In this document: positions 11,449 through 26,829 of the stretch, one piece after another | How positions within the stretch are numbered: position 1 is the first letter of the stretch | How the letters are laid out: the number at the start of each line of letters is the position of its first letter | DNA from: Brasenia schreberi | Taxonomy: Eukaryota > Streptophyta > Magnoliopsida > Nymphaeales > Cabombaceae | Reading direction: 5' to 3' | Length of the DNA: 64,000 bases | Assembly: GCA_036023115.1 (NCBI GenBank) | Contig: JAYKKT010000080.1 | Coordinates: forward strand, 10,843,501-10,907,500 | The notes under the pieces: generated by a model | Databases searched by the model: none | What the model saw: only the letters and a program-made list of their open reading frames with translations | What the model was told of the DNA's origin: nothing | Translations under genes and position numbers: made by a program

Positions 11449-11889
11449 CAAACAACAACAACAACAACAACTAAGCCTTTTCCCATACTAAACGGGGTCG
11501 GCTACATGGATTCTTTGTTTCCACATATCATGTTAGCAGTTAACTCCCAATAAGCTAGATCATTCTTTATTGTTTCTTTCCAACGCTTTTGTAGTCGTCC
11601 TCTACCTCTTTTAATACTTTCCAAATTTAGTTTTTCTAACCTTCTTACAAGTTCTTCTTTTGATCTTCTTTCTATATGTCCAAACCATCTTAAACGATGT
11701 TCTCTCATTTTATCCTCTATTAGTGTCACTCCTAATTTGTTTCTAATAACCTCATTATGTATACGGTCTTTTCTTATATGACCACTCATCCATCTCAACA
11801 TCTTCATTTATATTACAGACATCTTTTGTACATGTTGATGATTAACTGCCCAACACTCAGAACCATAAAACATGGTAGACCTAATTGCT
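11449..11889 (-). pseudogene. 3' part of an RTE LINE (C-terminal RT/endonuclease polyprotein)
   Basis: The minus strand encodes MKMLRWMSGHIRKDRIHNEV, then the conserved RTE C-terminus MREHRLRWFGHIERRSKEEL and RGRGRLQKRWKETIKNDL, ending in the 3' box and an (AAC)n tail at 11449. Compared with the 62.3-kb copy, RTE homology ends at CTAATTGCT near 11889, where Copia sequence on the other strand starts. It is the 3' part of the same LINE whose 5' part is 13867-16334; the two were separated by inversion. The tail lies at the end of the LTR fragment, next to the 19-bp target duplication. Confidence 0.9.
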
Positions 11890-13654
11890 TGTGACTCAGT
11901 AGATCATCAAGACATTCAAGAAGATCATGTTGAAAACAATGACACTTCACACACAACTGTTGATACTCGGTCAATTATCGAACCCTTCCCCTCACATTAT
12001 ACAAGACGACCTAGAGAAACCAATGATGTCCACATAGAATCTAATATTACAAGATTAGAACCTTGAAACCTCCTCAGCGATTTATGTCCTATGAATCTTT
12101 TGAACCATAACGAAGAAATTTGATTGCCACCCTTCGTCAAGTTAAGGAACCTAGGTTCTATCATCAAGCTAAAGGTATTCCAGAATGGGAAACTGTTGTG
12201 AAAGATGAACTCAACACCCTAGATAAGGCTCACACATGGATAGTTGCACCCATACCAAAAAATAAGAAAGTCATTGGATGTCGATGGGTATATAAAATCA
12301 AAACTCACAGCAATTGTCACATTGAGAGATACAAGGCTAGACTAGTTGCTAAAGGTTATGTCCAAGAATATGGAATTGACTATGATGAAACTTTTGCCCC
12401 AGTAGCTAGAATGACCACAATTAGAATTCTCATAACCATTAGTGCAATTAAGCAATGAAATATATACCAACTTGATGTCAAGAATGCTTTCTTGAATGAT
12501 TACTTGAATGAAGAAGTCTACATGAGTACTCCTCCTGGTCATGCTCTTAAATTACGAAAGACTTTGTATTGTTTGAAACAAGCTCTGAAAGCTTGGTTTG
12601 ATCGATTTGAAAAATTAATGCATTTGCATAATTTTGTGACTTGCTATACTGATACTGCATTGTTTGTACGAAAAACATAATTTGATATTGTTATCTTACT
12701 TTTGTATGTGGATGACATGATCATCACAGGAAGTGATGAAGTGGGAATTGTTGAAGTTAAACTCAATCTGTATCACGAATTTGATATGAAAGACTTGAGC
12801 TTGCTGAATTACTTTTTAGGTATTGAGATAACCAAAAATAATTGTGGATACTTTATGTCTCAAACCAAGTTTGCTAACAATATTGTTGAAAGGTCTGGTA
12901 TTACAGATACTAAGGTTGTTGACACACCGAAAATCCTAGGCACCAAACTACGATCCATTGATGGTGAGAAATTGAAGGATCTCACTCTTTATCGACAACT
13001 CATAGGTGCACTCACTTATCTCACCATTACTAGACCAGATATTTCTCATGCAGTACACATAGCAAGCCAATTTCAACAGGCACCCACTTCTGTTCATATG
13101 AGTGATGTCTTGAGCATCATTCGATATATTAGAAACACTGCCCACAAGGGGGTCTTCTTAACTTTCTCCTCATCTTTTGATTTGTCTGTATATACGGATG
13201 CTAATTGGGGTGGAGATGTCAACAATAGACACTCTACGACTGGTTTTTGTGTGTTTTTAGGTTAATCTCTTGTTTCTTGGAAGTGCAAAAAGCAACATAA
13301 GGTGTTCCTCTCATTCACAAAAGCCGAATATCGAGCCATGGCTACAGCTGCGATGGAGATTTCTTGGATCACAACCCTTCTAGTAGACATGAGAGTCAAT
13401 GTACAACACCCGACCATCATGTATTGTGACAACAAAAGCGCCAAGTACATTGCCTCCAACAACACTTTTCATGAGAGGACAAAGCATATTGACTGCCACT
13501 TTGTTCATGAAGAGTGTCTAAATAAGAAGATCTCACTTTGTTATGTTACATCTGAGATACAGCTCGCAGACTTCTTCACCAAATCTCTTTCAGCTTCTCG
13601 ATTTCAGTTTTTACTAGACAAACTTTTAGTGTATACCTGTAAGTTTGAGGGGGG
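11890..13654 (+). pseudogene. Copia pol: hinge, reverse transcriptase and RNase H (decayed)
   Basis: Frames in order encode the post-integrase hinge, then Copia RT motifs: [81 protein letters not shown], the active-site box LLYVDDMIITGS, and RNase H blocks YLTITRPDISHAV, YTDANWGGD, SWKCKKQ, KAEYRAMATAAMEI, CDNKSAKYIA and FTKSL. Stop codons at about 12458, 12680 and 13265 break it. A G-rich polypurine tract (13646-13654) precedes LTR 13655. On the plus strand now, it belongs to the otherwise minus-strand Copia at 11.3-17.5 kb and was flipped by the local inversion. Confidence 0.9.
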
Positions 13655-13866
13655 TGTTAATGTAATAGGGTGCACTGGCCCTTAGGGCCCGTGTCATAAT
13701 GGAAGAAGGGCCAGGGCCATGCTAGCCCTAGCCACTGGGGGTCCCCAACGGCTAGTGCTGGCCAGGACCAGCACTAGCCCATTACTTGGCTCTTTTGCTT
13801 CTTTTGCTCCATATTTTTCCTACTTGTAATGCCTATAAATAAGACACTATCTCACGAATAAATTCA
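13655..13866 (+). repeat. Copia 3' LTR, proximal (U3-R) part
   Basis: It begins TGTTAATG directly after the polypurine tract and contains GCCTATAAATAAG, a TATA-like signal. It matches the reverse complement of 17320-17467. It ends at 13866 in the RTE target duplication (13848-13866), directly against the RTE 5' end. The rest of this LTR is 11277-11448. Confidence 0.88.
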
Positions 13867-16334
13867 ACTCCGCCCATGTAAGGGATCACCCTTGCATTGT
13901 TTGTCCCAAGCCCGGATAAAGGAGGAGGGTTGTGTTAGGCTTCCAACAGCCAGCATAAAACTTCGTCGAACTTTTATAACATGGATTACAAAAATTATGA
14001 GCATTGCTTTGGGGCATTCCCGCCTAGCAACGTGCTGCAAAGCCCGAATGCAGTAAGAAGTAAGCAAGGGCCATTACATTTTCGTCCAAATGTAGTGAAT
14101 CAATTGCCGAGAGGGTTCCCACATCATGGACGGGTGTGGATAAAGAAGTTAGTCTCGTTACATTGCCGCCCGAATGTAGTGAAAAATTTTCAGAGAGGGT
14201 CTTCGCATTTTGATTATGGAGGGATGCGAGGGGTAAGGAAGCTAGTCCTAGATAATAAGATTCGTATTGGTTCTTGGAATATCAGAACATTATCGGGTAA
14301 GCTAATGGAGGTGGTAGATACTATGATTCGGAGAAAGATTCATATTTTATGTTAACAAGAGACAAAATGGGTTGGAGAAAAAGCAAAGGAGATAGAGGAT
14401 ACAGGTTTTAAATTATGGTACTTAGGTAAAGAAAAGGCTCGAAACGGAGTTGGTATTATCATAAATAAAGATTTAAAGGAGAGTGTAGTAGACATACAAC
14501 GATATGGTGACCGAATCATGACGTTGAAATTAGTGTTAGGAGCAAAGGTTTTGAATATAGTTTGTTCTTACGCACCTCAAGTAGGACTAGAGGATAGTAT
14601 AAAGACAACTTTTTGGGAGGAGTTAGATAAGGTGATTCAAAAGATTCCACAAAGGGAGATGATTTGTTTAGGAGGAGACCTAAATGGACATGTCGGTAAA
14701 GAGGCATTAGGATATCAAGGGATTCATGAAAACTTTGGTTTTGGGGATATAAATGAGGAATGTAGGGAGATTTTAAATTTTGCTTTGGCATTTGATCTCT
14801 TTATAGTCAATACAATCTTCAAAAAACGAGATGAACATTTAATTATTTATAAGAGTGGCTTATCACAAACACAAATTGATTACTTTATTTGTAGAAAAAA
14901 AAGATAGAGCGTGTTGTAAAGATTGCAAGGTAATTCCAGGAGAAAGCTTAACCACCCAACATCGACTTTTAGTTATGGATTTACAAATAAAAAAATGGAC
15001 AAAGAAGAAAAGAGTGCATCGAGCTATTCAGACTAAATGGTGGAACCTCAAAAGCGAGAAAGAAGATATATTTAAACAAAAAGTCCTTCAAGGAGATGTT
15101 TGGAATTATGTTGGCACACCTTGTGATATGTGGAACAATATGGCTATACATATTAGGAAAGTGGCGAAAGATGTGTTAGGGGTATCTAAGGGAGGTGTAC
15201 CGGCACAAAAAGAAGCTTGGTGGTGGAGTGAAGTAGTACAAAATAAAATCAAGGCAAAGAGGGCATGTTACAAATTACATTATGCTAAGAAAACTAGTGA
15301 AACTTTAGAAGCTTATAAGAAAGCAAAGAAGAAAGCGAAAAAGGCCGTTAGTAAAACAAAAGCTAAGATTTGGGATGACTTATATAAAAAACTCAACTCA
15401 AAAGAGGTTGAAAGAGATATTTTTAGGATAGCTAGGGCTAGAGATAAGAAAACTAAAGATCTTAATTCTGTTAGATGCATAAAAGACGAGGATGAAAAAA
15501 TTCTAGTGGCAAATGATGATATAAGAAATAGATGGAAAAACTATTTTTATAAGCTTTTTAATGAAAATAAAGATCTTAGTATTAGTTTAGGAGATTTAGT
15601 CAAGTCAGGAAAGTATATAAACCACAATTTTTACCGACGTATTCAAAAGAATGAAGTCAAAGAGGCTCTTAAACATATGAAGGGTGGTAAATCAGTAGGA
15701 CCTGATAATATTCCTATAGAAGTTTGGAAAATACTAGGAGAAATAGGAATCACTTGGTTCACAAGACTATTTAATGAAATATGGAAAAACCAAAAGATGC
15801 CCGAGGAATGGAGAGCAAGTACACTTATACCCTTATATAAGAACAAGGGAGACATTGAAAATTGTGTGAACTATCGAGGTATCAAGTTAATGAGCCATAC
15901 TATGAAATTATGGGAAAGAATTATCGAACGTAGGTTAAGACAAGTATCGAGTACAACAGAGAACCAATTTGGATTCATGCCAGGCAGATCTACTATTGAA
16001 GCAATTCACCTTTTGAGACGTCTTATGGAACATTTTAGAGCAAAAAAGAATGACCTTCATATGAAATTTATTGATCTAGAAAAAGCTTATGATAGGGTAC
16101 CGAGAGAGGTTCTTTGGAGAACTTTGGAAAAAAGAGGTATCCCATTGACATATATTAACCTTATAAGAGACATGTATGGTGCAAAAACATGTGTGAGGAC
16201 TCATGAATGAATGATAGACTTCTTTGAAGTTAATATTGGGTTACATCAAGGATCAACTTTAAGTCCATATTTATTTATAATGGTGATGGATGAGTTAACA
16301 AAACATATTCAAGATGAAGTACATTGGTGTATGT
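13867..16334 (+). pseudogene. RTE LINE, 5' end through reverse transcriptase (3' part elsewhere)
   Basis: After a short leader, the frame encodes an apurinic-type endonuclease ([65 protein letters not shown]) and a reverse transcriptase ([88 protein letters not shown]). The element is close to intact: a stop at 14353, a frameshift near 14900 and a stop at 16208 are the visible breaks. Homology ends at GAAGTACATTGGTGTATG (16334), just before the catalytic FADD-type box, at the inversion breakpoint. The 5' end sits against a 19-bp target duplication in a Copia LTR. Confidence 0.93.
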
Positions 16335-16780
16335 AAAAAATTTACATCCTTGGACACATACAATTTGTCTTCTATGGGATCGAAACACCTATACCCTTTC
16401 TTGTCAATGCCACAACCAAGGAAGACACATTCAATAGCTTTAGGTGACAATTTGTCATTCTTGTCTATATACACAAAACATCTACATCTAAAAACCCTAA
16501 TTCTAAGCTTTTCATCCACATTTTGACAAATAATCCATGTGATTTTTTCATTCATTTTTTCCCATAATTTTAAATCTAATTTGTATTTTTCATGAGCTTT
16601 GACGATTTCATCATCGTCTAAATCATCAATGTTCAAAATTGGTTCCTTTATGGTTCTATCGATTTAATCTCAAAAATTCTTTGACAAAAAATACTTTTTC
16701 ATGGTCCTAACCCAACTTTGGTAACATTTCGGGTCTAGGATACATCTAAGCGACTCGTTTTTACCTTTCATTTTGCAAAA
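16335..16780 (-). pseudogene. Copia gag start fused to integrase C-terminus (internal deletion)
   Basis: On the minus strand, MKGKNESLRC and WVRTMKKYFLS (16680-16772) resemble a Copia gag start, followed after a stop by DDDEIVKAHEKYKLDLKLWE and ITWIICQNVDEKL (UBN2-like gag). The frame then runs directly into integrase C-terminal sequence: FRCRCFVYIDKNDKLSPKAI, CVFLGCGIDKKGYRCFDP and KLYVSKDVNF. The middle of gag, protease and the integrase core are missing, so this is a deletion derivative. It ends at the inversion breakpoint near 16334. The next part of the polyprotein is at 11890 on the opposite strand. Confidence 0.8.
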
Positions 16781-16842
16781 ATCATAAATTATAAACTAAC
16801 CTCAAGTTTGGTAAAATTCTTCAAATTTCGCACCGATGGCAC

Positions 16843-17126
16843 AAATAGAGGATAAAATGAGAGAACATCGTTTAAGATGGTTTGGACATATAGAAAGAAG
16901 ATCAAAAGAAGAACCTGTAAGAAGGTTAGAAAAACTAAATTTGGAAAGTATTAAAAGAGGTAGAGGACGACCACAAAAGTGTTGGAAAGAAACAATAAAG
17001 AATGATCTAGCTTATTGGGAGTTAACTGCTAACATGGCACACGATAGGGATTTGTGGAAACAAAGAATCCATGTAGCCGACCCCGTCTAGTATGGGAAAA
17101 GGCTTAGTTGTTGTTGGTGTTGTTCA
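16843..17126 (+). mobile_element. 5'-truncated RTE LINE inserted in the Copia leader
   Basis: It encodes only the RTE C-terminus (EDKMREHRLRWFGHIERR, GRGRPQKCWKETIKNDLAYW, MAHDRDLWKQRIHVADP) and ends in a (TTG)n tail. An exact 12-bp target duplication CACCGATGGCAC flanks it (16831-16842 and 17127-17138). It is independent of the larger RTE copy next door: it has its own target site, inside the Copia leader between PBS and gag. Confidence 0.92.
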
Positions 17127-17171
17127 CACCGATGGCACGCTTCCCGATGCACTCGATTTCTTCAATCCGAA

Positions 17172-17183
17172 GCTCTGATACCA
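17172..17183 (-). promoter_or_regulatory. Copia primer-binding site (initiator tRNA-Met)
   Basis: The minus strand reads TGGTATCAGAGC, the standard plant LTR-retrotransposon PBS complementary to the 3' end of initiator tRNA-Met, directly 3' of LTR 17184-17467. It fixes the element orientation as minus. Confidence 0.95.
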
Positions 17184-17467
17184 TATAAATATCCGTCCGA
17201 AGGTTGATGTTGCACGAATCAAGATCACCAAGTCGCCAAGAGTCAAATGGCATTCAATCCCGAATGTCGATCTTCAATAATAACAAACAAGAGCGGAAGT
17301 GCTAGACTGCATGAATTTATTCATGAGATAGTGTCTTATTTATAGGCATTACAAGTAGGAAAAATATGGAGCAAAAGAAGCAAAAGAGCCCAAGTAATGG
17401 GCTAGTAGTCGTTGGGGACCCCCAGTGGCCAGGGCATGTCCCTGGCCCTTCTTCCATTATGGCACGT
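17184..17467 (-). repeat. Copia 5' LTR, truncated at its U3 start
   Basis: It matches both 3' LTR pieces (13655-13866 and 11277-11448). Similarity stops at about 17467 (CCATTATGGCACG), so roughly the first 40 bases of U3, including the terminal TG, are lost. It contains the TTATTTATAGGC signal seen in the other copy. Confidence 0.88.
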
Positions 17468-20400
17468 TCCATCCATGAAGGATGTAGTAGCACTAGCATA
17501 GAACAGTTTACATATACGAGGAACCAGCCCACACTAATGCTAAAAATCATTTGAGATACCCAGCATTTCATGATCATCCATCTAAGGGAATGGAAGGTTG
17601 AGATCAAATCCGAAAAAGAAAGTAGAGATATACTTCATTTTTAGCAAAAGCAACTGCTTCCTTCTAAGTGATGACAAATGGTCCAAGCTAGTACTAACAA
17701 TGAAGATATCTAATGTTTTCCGACTACTCGTTGAAGGAATTGATTGAGATAAAAGGCAAAAGGCAAAGACTTTCAAGTACAACCTACAAAAAGTAGGTAT
17801 ATACCTTTTGATTTTCGTTCTTTATCTCAGACGTCCACCTCCGTTCAATGGCCAGGAAATGTTAGATATTTCTATTCTCTATTCATTTCCATCAGTTCAC
17901 TTTGAGTTTGAAGCAACAAATTTTAGAAGCTTGTTATTGAAACTTAGCTACCTTTCTACTAATTTTGAGGCCCAAGACGTATATTTTGAAATTCTAACCC
18001 ATCCTTTAGTATCCTGATTTGACTCAAACGCACCTTAGTGAACTTGTCAAATGTTATGACAGATTCAATTATGTAGTGCATTTCGATCGTCAATAAGTCA
18101 AAATCAAAACCATGACTTCTCCCACACTAAGTGGGTTGGCTACAAGATTCCGTGGGTTCTTAGCAGCAATTGTAATTGATGTCGTATTACTCCACCGAGA
18201 GCAAACATCTTATTAAAGCCTTTTAGCTTTTTGAATGTTCATGATTAAAAAGGAGATGGCAATCCCGGCTTACCCTGTAGGTACCTGACCTTACCCTATG
18301 TGGGACGACTTCCTAGGGTTGGAAACCTACCAGCTGCACCATGGAACACTATGTTTTCTATATGCTCCATATCAGGCCGCATTAACATTTAACTTTGACA
18401 ATGCATGAGTATATATCATAATTTTTTTCTTCAAGGCATTGGCCTACATCTTCTAAAGTCCTCGCCATCTAATCTGTTACAACTTCTCATCACAGTCAAT
18501 GTAACTACTCTAAATGCCTAATGGTCTTGTCACTTAATCTTTTATTAGTGTCACATTTCCACCAACTCTTGAACTCTTCCTCCAATAACCTTAGTCCATA
18601 TGAATCTTTCCTCGTCCGCATGAATCCATCTTTACTTCTGCCATAATACAACGATGGTTGACCGTCAAACACCTCGCTTCGTGAAGCATCCAATGTTAAC
18701 ATTTGTGGTGCTAAGCTATTTCATTTTGTTATGAATGGAAGAACTCAAATCTTCTAGGTCGGACATTAATTGAAAATAAATATAAATCATGACAAGGAAT
18801 CTACCAAGTCCAATGATACAAAATTGATTCTCCTTAAGAGTGTTTTCAACTGTTGAACCAAAAGGAAAATTTCCCTTCCATCATTCATTCAACAGAAAAG
18901 GTACTGGAGGCACAAATGCAGCAACTAGAACTAGGAAAATATTTAACCAAGTCCCGGATGTGTTCCTTGTGGTTTCTTTTCAATTTCATTCAAGCCAAGA
19001 TTTGGAGTGCACCTTACTACCAAGACACAAAGAAGCCTAACATGGCCGTGAACAAGTTCGACGAGGACCATTCACACAGTAAATATCAATGAAGAAGGTG
19101 CTAAAAGATAGATAGGAAGCATCAATATTAAAGCACATAAGAACAACATTTCCAAACAAAGGACATGTAACTATATTATCTCAAATAGATAAGCAGTACA
19201 CTAACCAGTCAATGACTCGCTATAGTACACAGGAACCAAACAAGTGGTTTTCAGATAACCAAGAAAAACAGGTTGGGTGTTCTAGCAGATGCACGGCCTC
19301 GCGTCTGATGCGCATCCGGGCGTCTGGATGAGGAGGCAAATGTCCAAGCGAGTGTCTGCCTTAGGAGGAAAACGCCCTAGAAAGCGTGGGCCTCGGAGGC
19401 AGACGCGCCCTAGAGGGAGACTGCCTTTCGCCTTTTGTTAAAAATCCGACAGCTAGCCAGGTTTTTACGGCGAGTTGCAGAACGAGACAAGAAGGAGAAG
19501 ATGACGAAGGGGTCGAAGCGGGGGAAGAGGAGAAGAGAAAGAGAGCGTCTGCCCTAGCAGACAGACGGTTTGTCAAACATATGAGAGAATAAAGAGATCG
19601 AACGGACAAGAGGAACGAAGGGATAATAGAGAGAGAGAGAGAGAGAGGAGCTTACTGCTGGTGCGATGCGCAAAGGAGCAATGCCAACGCTAGCGGTGGC
19701 GGTGAAGATCGACGAGCTGTCGGAAAGGGCGACCAGTGTCCATGGGGTATGTATATGGGCAAAATTGCGCACACCCTTTTTAGTTCATACCCTTCTTTTA
19801 CAGGATTGATACGCAACCCTCTATCCTCATTTCTCCCCCCTTTCCGGAAAATACCCCTTAATGTTTTTGTTTTTACGAAAATACCAGGGGTGCTCCTCTC
19901 CCTCCTTGCGTGAAACAACATCCAGCTCCGTGCCGTTCTTCTTTCTCTCATCGGTCCACCCACCTATTATTAACGTACAATCATTTCCACCAGAAGAAAG
20001 GACGGAAATCCGTAAAAAACATTTCGACGAAAAGAAAGGATCGAAATCCGTAAAAAACAGTCGAAAGAAAGAATCTAAATCCTTAAAAAACAGAAATGAA
20101 AATTAGATAAAAAAATAGAGCGAAAGAAGAAAAAAGAATTTTTTAGAAAGAAGAGATTCATTGATTTATTAATTTTTTTTTTTTCATTTTTTTGTGCTCG
20201 CATTTTTTACATGATTTAATGCTTAAAAATATTGATTTTTCTTGCAACCGCATGAGGGAGTCGCATGACTTTTGTTGATACCAATAACTCATAAATTGTC
20301 TTTTTTGGTACCTACATATGGCTAATAAGGTATGAGTATAAGAACATAATGTTACCGCTTCATCTAGGAAACTCAACTCCATGATTATATGTTCCATAGG

Positions 20401-20787
20401 CGACAACAAAGAGAAAAAGAAAGTCTACCATTCATTTTATGAGCATGATAAACCAATCTCAAATAGTGAGATTGATATTGTAAAAAATGAGAATGAGTGA
20501 TCTCCTAATATACCGAAATTACTTTCGAGCTTTGAAGATTACGTTACTTATAAGATTTAGGAGAAAAAAGTAATTTTTAACTTTAGTGACAATTTATATT
20601 CGATATAAATATCATCTGTTCTTACTAATTATATAAACGTATATTTGCATACAACACGAAAAGTGGTAACAGTCACACATGTTATAGCATAGTCTGACCA
20701 GTGAAGAGGATAGATGTGAGGTCCGATAATTGGATTGAGATTGCAGATAGAAGTGAGCATACTGAATAGGTGAATTTACTATACAAG
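17468..20787. other. Intergenic DNA with a possible RTE-like 3' end
   Basis: At 18118-18150, TCTCCCACACTAAGTGGGTTGG resembles the 3' box of a different RTE subfamily in minus orientation; no tail or target duplication was seen. A GC-richer patch at 19280-19560 and a (GA)n run at 19630-19648 carry no recognisable gene. The frame 18505-18702 (minus) is unrecognised. Confidence 0.4.
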
Positions 20788-21970
20788 GTGATAGGTCATG
20801 CGTTGTTTACTACTTTTATCGAGCATTGACAACCAAACACAAACAACTTCCACATACCATTGAGATGACTATTACACTTGATGATATCCACAAGATACTT
20901 GGTATTCCAATAGAGGACCAATTTATTGTCTTGACGAATGAGATGATGATTAGAAGAAAGAAAGATATCTTGAGTAATATGTTGGGATGAGCATCGATGA
21001 AGTCATATGTGGGATTAAGTCTTAGGCCGTTAAGTTTGAGTTGCTCTAAACAAATTTTTTAAGAAGGAAAGTGAGTAACAAAAATAAAACCCTATATTAT
21101 TTGTTATATCAGTTAGGGTGTACATTATATTAATATAAGTCTAGAGACATGATGCTAATTACGCTCGTTAATCTATTAGTATATGATGTTTGAACGATTG
21201 ACAGTTATGTATAGGGTGCAACTACATTAGCATATTTATAAATACAACTAGAGAATGCATCCTCGATAGAAGCACAACAACTTAGTGGATATATTTATTT
21301 GTTTTAAGTAAGAATATATATTTTTATTGCTTGCTACATATATCTTTTAACTTATAATATTTTAGAATTTAACAAGTTATATGTTTAAATTGTAGACATG
21401 GATTTATGAGTACTTTCCAATTTTAAGAGTTAACATGTGACAAAAATTGTTGGGTGAATGAGTAAATCGATAGATGAGAAGTTTGTGTCACAAGTAATCT
21501 GATGTTGATATGCTTACTCAGTATCGTAAGCAATTGAATTTGATGATGACAGAACAAATATTTTGTAAGGAGATTGACTTTTTGATCTTTTAATTAAACA
21601 CAACCTTATAAGTTATATATTCTTACATGTTATTTTATGCAATGCGGATTGACTATCAGTCATATAGTTATGTAAAATACTTGAATTGTAATACATACAA
21701 GTTGTTATGATATCACGAATGCATTTGATATATAGATATTGTAAAGCATTATATGTCAAATCGTATACTTCATCAGTTTGGTCGTCATCAAGGCATCCCA
21801 ATTGCACAAATAAAACCCTTTATTATAAAGAAACTTGTGATGCTCCATGTGTATAAGATGTAGTATGATCCATATAACGCAACTTTGGAGGCACAACACT
21901 CACATTATTATACGCTTAAACATTTTAGAGTCTCAGCACTTTACTCATACGACTGTAACCAATTGTACAG
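20788..21970 (+). pseudogene. Plant mobile domain (PMD/MAIN-like) pseudogene
   Basis: Piecewise translation follows the plant mobile domain: HALFTTFIEH and QPNTNNFHIP (consensus VERWRPETNTFHLP), then IEMTITLDDIHKILGIPIED (consensus MTITLQDVAVLLGLPIDG), GATTLAYL with IQLENASSIEAQQLSGYIYL (Wxx-GATCLAYLYR type), WIYEYFPIL, QYRKQLNLM, and HQFGRHQGIPIAQ (VLRQFG-QGIP). Many stops and frameshifts separate the blocks. PMD proteins occur both as Mutator/Gypsy-type transposon cargo and as domesticated MAIN/MAIL developmental regulators. Nothing here shows which source; decay and the AT-rich, gene-poor surroundings favour transposon origin. Confidence 0.75.
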
Positions 21971-25333
<3,363 letters not shown>

Positions 25334-26829
25334 TAGTAAAAGACTTCTCTTAACCCTTTCCGTGTTTCAAATTATTATAACATCATATTGCTTCTGTTTG
25401 AAATCAGATAGCATCATTAACACTAATCAAAAATTCTGAAAGGTTAGATCTATTGAAGGAGATTGGTGAAAGACGTCGTGAGAGTTTGAAGACCATGCAG
25501 GAAACTGGCAAGTTGGTGCTTTTGAAGGTTCACTTTTTCTCAGACATTTCTTGAGTCTCACGAAGTGTCTTCCATTTCAGGTAACAAAAGGAAGCAGATT
25601 ATTCAAGTGGTACAATATCTGGAGGATAGGTTGAAAGAACTTGATGAAGAGAAAGAGGAACTGAAAAAGTATCAGCAGCTCGACAAGCAACGAAGGTCTT
25701 TGGAGTACACTATCTTTGACAAGGAACTTCATGACACAAGGTCAAAACTAGTGGAGATATTTGACATAGTTCTGTTAAGGATTTTTCCGTAGATCCTATC
25801 ACAAATGATCTTACTGTAAGATGACACATGAAAATTTCTCTTCCTCTTTGATTTTGCAGATTGGCTTATGTGCACCTTAGTGTTAAAGATGTCTATTCAT
25901 GACATGGTTACATATTGCAGATCCCAGACAGTAGCGCAATAGATATAGGCTGCATATGAAAATTGATAATAGTATCCTTCATTTGGTTATGGTTTATGTG
26001 TAGCTGGTAATCTTTTAGTATCACATTTATTCTCCTCTTCTTTAAGACAAGGAGTGCACATAAATAGGACATATACATTAATGTATTTTAAGCGCCAAAC
26101 ATACCATGTTGTTTCAGAAGTTTCACAAGTTAATCATTGTGATGATGCGATTGAGAGTGGGCATTGCTGGAGGGCTTTGCTGGCATTTTGGCTCCTATAA
26201 CTCAGATTGTTTTAGGTTGGAGCTGACCCAACTTTGGGTCACTAGTAGTGCACCCAAAGTGAGTCTTAATGGATCTATTATGTATGATATTGTCATTAAA
26301 TTCTATAAGTAAAATGTGAAACATACCTTCTTTTCTGTTGAAAGGAGATAAAGTTTCTATGGAATTGCTTTACTACCATCAAGCTCAGTAGCAACTAAGA
26401 AACCATGAAGATAAACCACTTAATGTTGGAGAAGGTTTAATTTTGGTGGTTTACCACAACCAGATATTGTGGATTGCAGGCCAACTGCAGTGAGGGTTCC
26501 TACAATATCAAAGAAGCTAGTTTTGCTACATCGGCTGCTGGACGTAGCTAAAATGGTAGAAGCGAGAGAGTGTGTTAAAGGAAAAGGTGGAAAAAATTGG
26601 TAAACTGGGCTTTAAATGATGACACTCATTTGAAAGGAAAAGTAGAAATAGGAAGAGAGAGTAGTAGGGATAAAACTCTACAACTATTGGAGTATGACGA
26701 TCAAGTTTAAGAGGTTCTTACAATTATGCATTCTGAGATTGAGACAGAGAGCCAGAGGAATTGGGATGGAGTTATAAAAGAATTCTACCTAGAGAAATGG
26801 TTTGTTGATAAGACAAAGGATAAGACAAA

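Larger units (their letters stand above)
11890..16334. other. Inverted block in the Copia/RTE composite
   Basis: Reversing this segment makes all Copia parts minus-strand and contiguous in polyprotein order, joins the two halves of the RTE in one orientation, and brings the two 19-bp RTE target duplications (11430-11448 and 13848-13866, one mismatch) to the two ends of that RTE. The left breakpoint is RTE(minus)|Copia(plus) at about 11889. The right is RTE(plus)|Copia(minus) at about 16334. Roughly 450 bp of RTE (the reverse-transcriptase active-site region) is missing at the breakpoints. Confidence 0.82.
11277..17467 (-). mobile_element. Copia LTR retrotransposon, interrupted by RTE and internally inverted
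   Basis: Three LTR pieces, a primer-binding site and split Copia coding parts all fit one minus-strand element. Its 5' LTR is 17184-17467, the PBS 17172-17183, gag/integrase remains 16335-16780 (minus), pol 11890-13654 (now plus), and its 3' LTR is split into 13655-13866 (now plus) and 11277-11448 (minus). An RTE LINE had inserted in the 3' LTR. The block 11890-16334 was later inverted: both breakpoints join Copia to RTE, and the two Copia edges (integrase end YVSKDVNF on the right, hinge DSVDHQDIQED on the left) are neighbouring parts of a Copia polyprotein. The 5' LTR lacks its U3 start, and gag-to-integrase carries a large deletion, so the element is dead. Confidence 0.85.

Noticed and set aside
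14516..14791. Minus frame across the RTE endonuclease
   Set aside because: Antisense shadow of the RTE coding region.
17317..17607. Minus frame of 96 residues near the Copia LTR
   Set aside because: Lies over the LTR and its flank; no protein similarity recognised.
19361..19963. GC-richer patch with several overlapping frames
   Set aside because: Considered as a gene 5' end, but no frame continues into recognisable protein and no splice pattern is evident.
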